Of a stretch of 5,061 nt of DNA, positions 1 to 5,061 are shown piece after piece. The position numbers were made by a program, and so were the translations under genes. The stretch spans positions 1 through 5,061 of the forward strand of contig DAOTWB010000268.1 in the NCBI GenBank assembly GCA_034436235.1, written 5' to 3'. Under the pieces are notes generated by a model. That model had not been told where the DNA came from, made no database searches, and saw nothing but the letters and a program-made list of their open reading frames with translations. The DNA is from CP2-2F sp034436235. GTDB lineage: Bacteria; Chloroflexota; Anaerolineae; Aggregatilineales; UBA2796. Positions within the stretch are counted from its first letter, which is position 1. Every line of letters starts with the position of its first letter.

Positions 1-1104
1 CGAACAACGCTCATCCTCGATCCATTTTTAGGCAAGGGTACAACGCTCATTGAGACAAAGCGGCATGGCTTGCCTGCAATTGGCATAGAGCTTAATCCTC
101 TTTTGAAATTAGCGGCTGAGTACGCGCTTACTTGGGAAGTGAACAGAGCGGAGTTTGAAGCCTTTGCGCGTTCGCAGCTCTCTCGAATACGCGCCGCAAT
201 TACACAGCACCATCGAAAGTCGCTCGAAGAAGTCGTCACTAGCTACAGCTTGCGTTTGCCTGCGATTCACAATGTTTTCCGCTGGTGGCGTCCACAAGTT
301 TTGAAGGATTTGCTTCTGGTCAGGCGCGAAGTCTTCTCAATTGAAGCGGCGGCTTACAGGCAGCTGTTTTGGCTTGCGCTCGCCGCGTGCGCTCTGGACT
401 GCGCTAACGTGCATCGCAACCATCCAACAATTACTTTTGACGACGATCACACACGCCCAATAGATGTGCTGCGCGATTTTGAAGAGAAAATACAACGAAT
501 AGTGGACGATCTAGACGACCTTGCTCTGTCAAGCGCAGGCTTTGGACAAACTTCAGTGATTTTAGGCGATAGCGTGCATCTGGCGGACTATGTATCGCAG
601 GTAGATCGAGTCATCACTTCGCCGCCCTACCCAAATCGTTTCAGTTACGTCCACACAACGCGTCCGCAGCTCTTTTTCATGGAAATTTTCAATGCTGCTC
701 ACCAGTCTGCTGATCTGGACTGCCAAGCGATTGGCGGCACGTGGGGCAGGGCAACCTCAGAGCTGTACACGGCGCATCTTGAGCCTGAAGCGACCATTGC
801 TCCGATTCTTCAGCCGCTGAGTCTTGAGCTGCAGCAGCGCAGCCAACTCATGCACAACTATGCAGTGAAGTATTTCAACATGCTCTACGCGCATATTGAG
901 TCGTTGAGAAGCGTAGCGCGTCGTCCTTTTCGCGGCGCGTACGTTGTAGGCAATTCTAGACTCTCAGGCGTAGAAGTCCACACAGATGCGCTCTTAGCAA
1001 AGATATTTGAGCAGTGTGGCTTCAAGGTAGACGAGATTTTGCTTCTTCGCAAGCGCGGCGGTCGCAAAAAGCTGTTTGAGACAGCCGTTTGCATCAGTCT
1101 TTAA
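1..1104 (+). CDS. DNA amino-methyltransferase (N4-cytosine or N6-adenine), 5' end outside window
   Basis: This gene is open from base 1, so its start lies upstream; about 367 codons are visible. Probable role: SAM-dependent methylation of an exocyclic amino group in a specific DNA sequence. Counting from the first codon, SAM-binding motif I (DPFLGKGTT) is at residues 7-15 and an acidic strand end, IGIELNP, is at 27-33. A mostly helical stretch of roughly 170 residues follows, then catalytic motif IV, TSPPY, at 206-210, continuing PNRFSY. The C-terminus (about 310-367) has strand-helix-strand segments starting YVVGNSRLSG and ending in the basic RKRGGRKK stretch, as in the Rossmann-like core. 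Motif I precedes motif IV with a large insert, unlike the classical beta class (motif IV first). TSPPY is commonest in m4C enzymes, but N6-adenine cannot be excluded. A TTG at 70 could pass for a start, but would remove motif I, so it is rejected. The gene faces the nuclease-like gene tail to tail, suggesting a restriction-modification pair. Confidence 0.9.
   Translation, partial: RTTLILDPFLGKGTTLIETKRHGLPAIGIELNPLLKLAAEYALTWEVNRAEFEAFARSQLSRIRAAITQHHRKSLEEVVTSYSLRLPAIHNVFRWWRPQVLKDLLLVRREVFSIEAAAYRQLFWLALAACALDCANVHRNHPTITFDDDHTRPIDVLRDFEEKIQRIVDDLDDLALSSAGFGQTSVILGDSVHLADYVSQVDRVITSPPYPNRFSYVHTTRPQLFFMEIFNAAHQSADLDCQAIGGTWGRATSELYTAHLEPEATIAPILQPLSLELQQRSQLMHNYAVKYFNMLYAHIESLRSVARRPFRGAYVVGNSRLSGVEVHTDALLAKIFEQCGFKVDEILLLRKRGGRKKLFETAVCISL
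1066..1086 (-). terminator. Candidate intrinsic terminator of the nuclease gene
   Basis: Read on the minus strand, GCTGT, a 5-base loop CTCAA and ACAGC form a 5-bp hairpin (extendable by one G-U pair), immediately followed by TTTTT. The stem occupies 1071-1085 and the T-run 1066-1070, starting about 20 bases past the nuclease stop. The order of stem then U-run is correct only for leftward transcription. The stem is short, so efficiency is uncertain. It lies wholly within the last codons of the methyltransferase. Confidence 0.42.
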
Positions 1105-1105
1105 C

Positions 1106-1840
1106 TTACATCGAGTCGAAAATGCGCTGCATTATCGGCTGGATGAGTGCTTGTTCCTGACGCAAAAAAGCGCCAAGATCAAAATCTGTCAGCCGTTTCA
1201 CGAATTCGAATGTCGCGTGTCCTTCGTAAAGTCGCCAAAACTCGCCCGTGTGCGCTACAGGACTTTTGAGAGAAGTTGTGCAGAAAATTAGCATGATTGG
1301 CTCGATTTCCAGCGCTTTCAGCGCTAGAGCGATGTCGCGGTCTGCTTGAATGCGCTTCGAGTCGCCAATTTGATAACAAGAGCGCACCTCAAAAGCAGTG
1401 CCAACTTTGGCGAGATCGAGCAGTGCGGTCAGGCGCTCACGATCAGCGGACTGAAGCGCAGCATGAGGTATCATGCCGTCAGTTGAGCGCCTTCGCTTCC
1501 TGCCGTCTATTTCAATCTCCAAAGTGAAAGCAAGGCTGCTTTTGGGAAGCTGCAACTGCTCCTCTAGCAAACGCAAAAATAGCGCTTGATATAAATCACC
1601 TAGCTTACGATGTAGGTTGGTGACCAAGTTTCCGCCAATGCGTGCTGCAATATACTTCGGTGTGGCAAGGAAAAAAGGCGAAAAAGCAGGGTCACTTTCT
1701 AGCGTTCTTGCAAAGTCTTCTTTCGTCTGCACGCCTTCAAGGTGCTTGAACGGATCGAAGCTAAGAACTTTCTCTAGGTTCTCGGTGATGATAGCACGCA
1801 AGCTATTTTGAAGCGCTGGAATAGTTGCTCTCTCGGACAT
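1106..1840 (-). CDS. Putative type II restriction endonuclease, PD-(D/E)XK-like
   Basis: A 244-residue soluble protein with no signal peptide or membrane segment. I do not recognise a named enzyme. The assignment rests on layout and context. An N-terminal helical part (1-100) is followed by a beta segment LEIEIDG (107-113), STDGM with Asp121, then the strand FEVR (150-153) with Glu151 and Arg153, a polar helix beginning GDSKRIQADRD (159-169), and a strand IEPIMLIFC (179-187). Acid, about 30 residues, E-x-K/R, helix, hydrophobic strand is the core order of PD-(D/E)XK nucleases; here the usual Lys is Arg. The start is the ATG ending at 1840, preceded by AGAAGG with a 7-base spacer. The stop is one base from the methyltransferase stop, in convergent orientation. 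The likely job is cutting unmethylated copies of the site protected by the neighbour. Alternatives are a different methylation-linked nuclease or an uncharacterised protein. The nuclease role is inferred. Confidence 0.7.
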   Translation of the reverse strand: MSERATIPALQNSLRAIITENLEKVLSFDPFKHLEGVQTKEDFARTLESDPAFSPFFLATPKYIAARIGGNLVTNLHRKLGDLYQALFLRLLEEQLQLPKSSLAFTLEIEIDGRKRRRSTDGMIPHAALQSADRERLTALLDLAKVGTAFEVRSCYQIGDSKRIQADRDIALALKALEIEPIMLIFCTTSLKSPVAHTGEFWRLYEGHATFEFVKRLTDFDLGAFLRQEQALIQPIMQRIFDSM

Positions 1841-1847
1841 GAATGCA

Positions 1848-1853
1848 CCTTCT
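1848..1853 (-). promoter_or_regulatory. Ribosome binding site of the nuclease gene
   Basis: On the minus strand the sequence AGAAGG lies 7 bases before the ATG at 1840. It is a good Shine-Dalgarno match at normal spacing and supports this start codon. Confidence 0.7.
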
Positions 1854-1873
1854 GTCGGTGTGATGCTTCACAT

Positions 1874-1905
1874 ATTGTATCAAGCCGCTGGACAGGCTTT
1901 CTCAA
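1874..1905 (-). promoter_or_regulatory. Weak candidate promoter for the nuclease gene
   Basis: On the minus strand, TACAAT (1874-1879, five of six matches to TATAAT) lies 34 bases before the start codon. A TTGAGA (1900-1905, five of six to TTGACA) precedes it, but the spacer is 20 bases, longer than the preferred 16-18. The -10 element is credible; the pairing is doubtful. Confidence 0.3.
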
Positions 1906-1930
1906 AGTTATTACAAAAAGGTCGCTTCGC

Positions 1931-1959
1931 TTTACTTAACATTGATTTCAGAATAAGAT
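1931..1959 (+). promoter_or_regulatory. Candidate promoter for the 150-residue protein gene
   Basis: TTTACT (1931-1936) and TAAGAT (1954-1959) are separated by exactly 17 bases; each matches four of six sigma-70 consensus positions. The predicted transcript would begin around 1966, about 60 bases before the ATG at 2027. This agrees with that ATG being the start rather than the upstream TTG at 1964. The promoter diverges from that of the nuclease gene. Confidence 0.33.
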
Positions 1960-2010
1960 CAAATTGGATTTAGAGCATTTTTCTCATCAAATAACAATTC
2001 TCAATTACGG

Positions 2011-2017
2011 AAGGAAG
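2011..2017 (+). promoter_or_regulatory. Ribosome binding site deciding the ATG start at 2027
   Basis: The purine-rich AAGGAAG, 9 bases before ATG 2027, is the only convincing Shine-Dalgarno sequence in this leader. The in-frame TTG at 1964 has no such element, so the reading frame is best started at 2027. Confidence 0.6.
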
Positions 2018-2026
2018 CGTTTCGAA

Positions 2027-2479
2027 ATGGTGGCAGAGGCTTTAGCACACTATATTGGCGTCCCACAGGGCAAGATTGAGCGTTTACTGGCGCTGACACA
2101 GGAGCAAATCTATCAGGACGCGGAATATCAGGCATGGATTGGCACGCTGGACATCGAGCTGCTGAACAAATGCCTGCCGCTGGCGCGCGCAGCTTATGAG
2201 AAGCATCTGGCAACTTTCACAGAGCATCTGCGGACGCAATACAACATGGTCAACACGCCGATGTCCGCGTTCACGCTTGGCAACTGGCTGGTCGGCTTTT
2301 TGCAGTATCCGAGCCAGATCAGCGATCTTTCACGGATTCATCGTCGTTTGCCGCGCCAAGCCGTGCAAGAGATGCTGCCTGAGATGATCGCGATGCTGGA
2401 CGAGATGCCTGAAGGTCGCGCCGAGTGGCAGCGCGCGCTCGCCTTGATGGCGCTGCCGCTCACTGCTGAGCGCAACTGA
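2027..2479 (+). CDS. Hypothetical protein, 150 residues
   Basis: I do not recognise this protein. From the ATG at 2027 it has 150 residues beginning MVAEALAHYIGVPQGK; the frame can be extended to a TTG at 1964 (171 residues), but that lacks a ribosome site. It looks soluble and largely helical, with amphipathic stretches at about 10-65, a central segment TLGNWLVGFLQYP (about 82-94) that is the most hydrophobic part but too short for a clear membrane span, and an Ala/Leu/Met/Glu-rich C-terminus. It has one cysteine and no obvious metal-binding, nucleotide-binding or helix-turn-helix motif. Third-position GC rises through the gene and matches the polysaccharide genes to the right more than the restriction pair to the left, so it probably belongs to the resident chromosome. 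An 82-base gap with a strong inverted repeat separates it from the next gene. No function is proposed. Confidence 0.72.
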   Translation: MVAEALAHYIGVPQGKIERLLALTQEQIYQDAEYQAWIGTLDIELLNKCLPLARAAYEKHLATFTEHLRTQYNMVNTPMSAFTLGNWLVGFLQYPSQISDLSRIHRRLPRQAVQEMLPEMIAMLDEMPEGRAEWQRALALMALPLTAERN

Positions 2480-2508
2480 TCCGCTCGCAAGCTGAACTCG
2501 TGAAACTG

Positions 2509-2540
2509 GTGAAGATGCGCTACACTCAGCGCATCTTCAC
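2509..2540. repeat. Perfect 12-bp inverted repeat (stem-loop) upstream of the UDP-xylose synthase gene
   Basis: GTGAAGATGCGC (2509-2520) and its exact reverse complement GCGCATCTTCAC (2529-2540) flank an 8-base loop, TACACTCA. In RNA it would be a stable hairpin, extendable by G-U wobbles. It lies in the 82-base gap, 29 bases past the stop of the hypothetical gene and 5 bases before the AGGAG ribosome site of the next. Neither side has a T-run (the rightward sequence continues TGTTCAGG), so it is not a canonical intrinsic terminator. A U-less terminator, an attenuator or leader structure, or a protein-binding operator are all possible. Confidence 0.75.
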
Positions 2541-2545
2541 TGTTC

Positions 2546-2550
2546 AGGAG
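2546..2550 (+). promoter_or_regulatory. Ribosome binding site of the UDP-xylose synthase gene
   Basis: AGGAG lies 11 bases before the GTG at 2562, slightly longer than ideal. A second purine run, GAGAG (2554-2558), is too close to be favoured. No strong promoter is seen in the 82-base gap, so read-through from the upstream gene is possible. Confidence 0.5.
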
Positions 2551-2561
2551 TTCGAGAGACT

Positions 2562-3539
2562 GTGCGTGTTTTAATCACTGGCGGTGCAGGCTTTCTTGGC
2601 TCGCATTTGGCAGATCGCCTGTTGGCGGAAGGTCACAGCGTGATCGCGATGGACAACCTGATCACAGGCAATACGGATAACATTCAGCATCTGATCGGAC
2701 GCGCTGATTTCACGTTCATCCGCCACGATGTCACCAACTACATCTATATCGGCGGTCAGTTGGATGCCGTACTGCATTTTGCCTCGCCTGCTAGCCCGAT
2801 TGATTACCTGAAATATCCTATCCAGACTTTGAAAGTTGGCGCGCTTGGCACGCACAACGCGCTTGGTTTGGCGCTTGCCAAACGAGCGCGTTTCTTGTTG
2901 GCAAGCACTTCTGAGATCTACGGCGATCCGCTGGTGCATCCGCAGCGCGAGGATTATCACGGCAATGTGAACACCATCGGACCGCGCGGCGTGTACGATG
3001 AAGCCAAGCGCTTCGCCGAAGCGCTCACAATGGCATATCATCGCTCGCACGGCGTAGATACGCGCATTGTGCGCATCTTCAACACTTATGGCGAGCGAAT
3101 GCGCCTTGATGACGGTCGCGTGGTGCCGAATTTCATCGGGCAAGCGCTGCGCGGCGAGCCGCTGACAGTCTATGGCGACGGCTCGCAGACGCGCAGCTTC
3201 TGCTATGTGAGCGATCTGATAGAAGGCATCTATCGCCTGTTGATGTTGCCGCCATCTGAGGATGCTTCGCTGCCCGTCAATCTCGGCAATCCGTTTGAGA
3301 TGTCCATCTTGGACTTTGCCAAGATCATCAACGAGATGACAGGCAATCCTGGCGGCATCACTTTCCGCCGTATGGATCGCATCGAAGGCGATCCGCAGAC
3401 GCGCCAGCCGGACATCACGCGCGCGCAGGCGCTGCTCGGCTATCAGCCTGTGGTCTCGCTGCGCGAAGGCTTGGCGCGCACTATTGATCACTTCCGTTCG
3501 CGCGTCAGCGTGGCGAATCCGCCGCGCCACGCCGATTAG
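2562..3539 (+). CDS. uxs: UDP-glucuronate decarboxylase (UDP-xylose synthase), extended SDR family
   Basis: A 325-residue cytoplasmic NAD-dependent enzyme expected to convert UDP-glucuronate to UDP-xylose and CO2, providing a pentose donor for glycan synthesis. The GTG start places the Rossmann nucleotide motif GGAGFLG at residues 7-13, the usual N-terminal position. Asp31 ends the second strand (IAMDN). FASPASPIDY (73-82) is the signature that separates UXS-type enzymes from plain epimerases. The catalytic set is visible: Thr116, Ser117 and Glu118 in ASTSEIYG, and Tyr145 and Lys149 in GVYDEAKRF (YxxxK). RIFNTYGERM (171-180), VYGDGSQTRSF (203-213) and DPQTRQPD (277-284) are the substrate-side motifs. 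Length is typical for bacterial single-domain UXS. The decarboxylase call is firm at family level; a related dehydratase or epimerase is less likely. The membrane ligase/polymerase gene follows after 14 bases, pointing to one transcript for polysaccharide assembly. GC is clearly higher than in the restriction pair. Confidence 0.92.
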   Translation: MRVLITGGAGFLGSHLADRLLAEGHSVIAMDNLITGNTDNIQHLIGRADFTFIRHDVTNYIYIGGQLDAVLHFASPASPIDYLKYPIQTLKVGALGTHNALGLALAKRARFLLASTSEIYGDPLVHPQREDYHGNVNTIGPRGVYDEAKRFAEALTMAYHRSHGVDTRIVRIFNTYGERMRLDDGRVVPNFIGQALRGEPLTVYGDGSQTRSFCYVSDLIEGIYRLLMLPPSEDASLPVNLGNPFEMSILDFAKIINEMTGNPGGITFRRMDRIEGDPQTRQPDITRAQALLGYQPVVSLREGLARTIDHFRSRVSVANPPRHAD

Positions 3540-3553
3540 GACGATGTTGAGCC

Positions 3554-4987
3554 GTGAGACTGCCATCGCACGCTACGATCCTATGGCTAGGCGCTGCCGT
3601 TGGCGCAGGCGCGCTCGCGGCGCTGCCGCTTGAGGTCGCCTTTCTGTGCCTAGCGTGCGCGACGCTCGGCATTTTGAGCCTGATTGACCTGCGCGCAGCA
3701 GTAGCGGCTACCTTGGTGCTATCGCCAATGAAAACGCTGATCGAGACCGAGTCCGCTGTGCGCTTGCCGCTGGATATCGGACAGATCGCCTTCGCTTGGA
3801 CAGTCGCGCTGTGGCTGCTCAAGCAGATCGCGACGCAGCGTTGCGTCGTCCTGCCGCGCTTGAGCGTCTTGCTACCGCTGAGCGCGTTCATCTTCGCAGC
3901 GTCGCTCAGCCTGCTGACGGCTGAGTCGGTCGGCGCGACGCTGAACGAGCTGATCAAGTGGCTGCAAATCGCGCTCATGGCGCTGATCGTCGCGCCGTTG
4001 TGCCAACAGCATGGCGTCGCTTGGCTGCTCAGCGCGCTGCTGGCGGCGGCAGGCGTGCAAGCGCTGATCGGCATTTATCAGTTCACAGGCGGCTCAGGCG
4101 CGCCGCACTTGTGGATACTCGATTATCGCTATTTCCGCGCCTTCGGCAGCTTTGGGCAGCCGAATCCGTTCGGCGCGTTCATGGGCATGAGCTTGCCGTT
4201 GGCGCTGGGCGCGCTGATCGGCGCGTTGTGCATGGCATGGCGTGCGCGCGGCGCGTGGCTGTGGCGCTCAGGCGCGCTGGGCGCAGCCGCGGCGCTGATC
4301 GGCGTTGGATTATTCGTTTCTTGGAGTCGTGGCGCGTGGTTAGGCTTTGGCGCGGCGCTCACGGCGCTCATCTTGCTGGCGCCGCGCCGATTTTGGCACG
4401 CTTCTGTGATCGCTGTGAGCTGTGCAGGCATAGTCGCGTTCGCTATACTCAGCAACGTTGTGCCGAGCGCGCTCTTGGCGCGCTTCAGCGACTTTGCGCA
4501 AGACCTGACAGGCTTTCAAGATGTGCGCGGCGTGCCGATCAACGACGCGAACTACGCGACGGTCGAGCGCTTGGCGCACTGGCAGGCGGCGCTGAGCATG
4601 GCGGACGAATCGCCGTTCTTCGGAGTCGGCTTTGGCGGCTATGAAGTCGCCTATGCGCGTCACGCGCTGGTGAACTGGCAATTGGCGCTCGGTCATGCGC
4701 ACAACTATTATCTGAACGTGCTGGCGGAGACAGGCGCGGTCGGTTTGGCGGCTTACGTAGGCATGTGGCTCTGGCTCGCCGCGCTCGGCTTGCGCGTGCG
4801 GCGCTTGCAGGATGCCTTTCAGCGCGGCGTCGGCATCGGCGCCCTGAGCGCTTGGGCGCACATCGCCGTGCATAGCCTGTTCGATAAACTTTTCGTCAAC
4901 AACCTGTTCTTGCACTTTGGCGCAATGCTTGGTTTAATTGGCGCGCTTGTGACTGCGGTCAGCGATGTCGCTCGAAGAGCAGAGTAA
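3554..4987 (+). CDS. O-antigen ligase / Wzy-type polymerase family membrane protein
   Basis: A 477-residue polytopic membrane protein of the O-antigen ligase family (Wzy_C type). Such proteins join or polymerise lipid-linked glycan units on the outer face of the cytoplasmic membrane. By hydrophobicity there are roughly 12-14 membrane segments, at about 9-45 (two), 48-60, 76-90, 103-122, 136-176 (two), 205-229, 240-301 (three), 395-413, 425-443 and 450-470. Family landmarks are FGSFGQPNPFG (197-207), SWSRGAW (256-262), a long soluble loop around 303-385 and HAHNYYLNVLAETG (381-394), with the His and Glu-Thr-Gly typical of the family. The GTG at 3554 is the first start after an in-frame stop at 3548-3550, 14 bases beyond the uxs stop; a weak AGGA overlaps that stop. 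Sequence alone cannot separate ligase (WaaL), polymerase (Wzy) and protein O-glycosyltransferase. Coding is extremely rich in GCGC. Long open frames on the other strand are compositional shadows. Confidence 0.88.
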   Translation: MRLPSHATILWLGAAVGAGALAALPLEVAFLCLACATLGILSLIDLRAAVAATLVLSPMKTLIETESAVRLPLDIGQIAFAWTVALWLLKQIATQRCVVLPRLSVLLPLSAFIFAASLSLLTAESVGATLNELIKWLQIALMALIVAPLCQQHGVAWLLSALLAAAGVQALIGIYQFTGGSGAPHLWILDYRYFRAFGSFGQPNPFGAFMGMSLPLALGALIGALCMAWRARGAWLWRSGALGAAAALIGVGLFVSWSRGAWLGFGAALTALILLAPRRFWHASVIAVSCAGIVAFAILSNVVPSALLARFSDFAQDLTGFQDVRGVPINDANYATVERLAHWQAALSMADESPFFGVGFGGYEVAYARHALVNWQLALGHAHNYYLNVLAETGAVGLAAYVGMWLWLAALGLRVRRLQDAFQRGVGIGALSAWAHIAVHSLFDKLFVNNLFLHFGAMLGLIGALVTAVSDVARRAE

Positions 4988-4988
4988 C

Positions 4989-5061
4989 GTGAGGCAACAA
5001 TCTTCTATGAACCGATCCGATAGCCTTTCGCTTGCCGAAGGCGAGCGCATGGGTATCATCC
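4989..5061 (+). CDS. Start of a further gene in the polysaccharide cluster, 3' end outside window
   Basis: An open frame begins just after the ligase/polymerase stop and runs off the right edge. Two in-frame starts are possible: GTG at 4989, one base past the upstream stop, giving MRQQSSMNRSDSLSLAEG, or ATG at 5007, giving MNRSDSLSLAEGERMGII. A GAGG at 4991-4994 lies 12 bases before the ATG and weakly supports it; GTG 4989 has only the purine run in GAAGAGCAGAG before it. The tight spacing argues for the same operon. About two dozen residues are too few to assign a family; a glycosyltransferase, flippase or transport protein would fit the context, but that is guesswork. Confidence 0.5.
   Translation, partial: MRQQSSMNRSDSLSLAEGERMGII

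Noticed and set aside
70..72. TTG as the start of the methyltransferase
   Set aside because: It would remove the in-frame SAM-binding motif DPFLGKGTT encoded upstream, and the frame is open to base 1, so the gene starts outside the window.
1121..1133. AATGC-GCT-GCATT inverted repeat just past the methyltransferase stop, as a rightward terminator
   Set aside because: Only a 5-bp stem with a 3-base loop and no following T-run; it lies in coding sequence of the nuclease gene.
1671..1685. A6 and A5 runs in the nuclease gene as a phase-variation slippage site
   Set aside because: The runs are short, encode ordinary Phe-rich residues in frame, and no frameshift is evident.
2571..3566. A 331-residue open frame on the minus strand, spanning almost the whole UDP-xylose synthase gene
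   Set aside because: It is antisense to a gene with full family motifs, has low-complexity Arg/Ala/His/Ile-rich content and no recognisable domain; in GC-rich coding DNA long antisense frames are common.
3958..4644. A 228-residue plus-strand frame inside the ligase/polymerase gene
   Set aside because: An Arg- and Ala-rich shifted-frame translation typical of high-GC coding; the overlapping frame carries the family motifs.
4340..4915. A 191-residue minus-strand frame opposite the ligase/polymerase gene
   Set aside because: Compositional shadow with no ribosome site or domain features. The 189-residue frame at 3505-4074 is rejected for the same reason.
5029..5047. Hairpin CGCTTGCC-GAA-GGCGAGCG near the right edge
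   Set aside because: One G-U wobble in an 8-bp stem, inside the first codons of a probable gene and without a T-run; likely coincidental.

Overview
The window looks like ordinary bacterial chromosome. Shine-Dalgarno-type leaders precede several genes, GTG starts are used, genes are tightly packed and there are no introns. The phylum cannot be fixed from sequence alone. The sugar-nucleotide enzyme and the ligase/polymerase resemble those I associate with Chloroflexota-type genomes, but that is a low-confidence impression. No rRNA, tRNA, CRISPR array, transposase or attachment site is visible.

Left part (1 to about 2030, moderate GC; sampled lines 25-29 G+C per 60 bases): a probable restriction-modification pair. 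An amino-methyltransferase gene enters from the left edge, already open at base 1, and runs rightward to 1104. A 244-residue protein with a PD-(D/E)XK-like nuclease layout is encoded leftward from 1840 to 1106. The two genes meet tail to tail with one base between their stop codons. A short hairpin followed by a T-run, placed to terminate the nuclease transcript, lies inside the methyltransferase coding sequence. A 186-base divergent spacer (1841-2026) carries candidate promoters for both directions.

Middle (2027-2561): a 150-residue, probably helical protein of unknown function, then an 82-base gap holding a perfect 12-bp inverted repeat.

Right part (2562-5061, high GC; sampled lines 37-46 G+C per 60 bases): a co-directional polysaccharide cluster. 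It contains a UDP-glucuronate decarboxylase (UDP-xylose synthase), an O-antigen ligase/polymerase-type membrane protein 14 bases downstream, and the first codons of a further gene that leaves the window. The likely joint role is supply of UDP-xylose and polymerisation or ligation of a surface or exported glycan.

The point that most deserves attention is the restriction-modification pair: its nuclease has a non-canonical E-x-R in place of E-x-K and its specificity cannot be inferred. The shift in base composition between the two halves fits horizontal acquisition of the left half.
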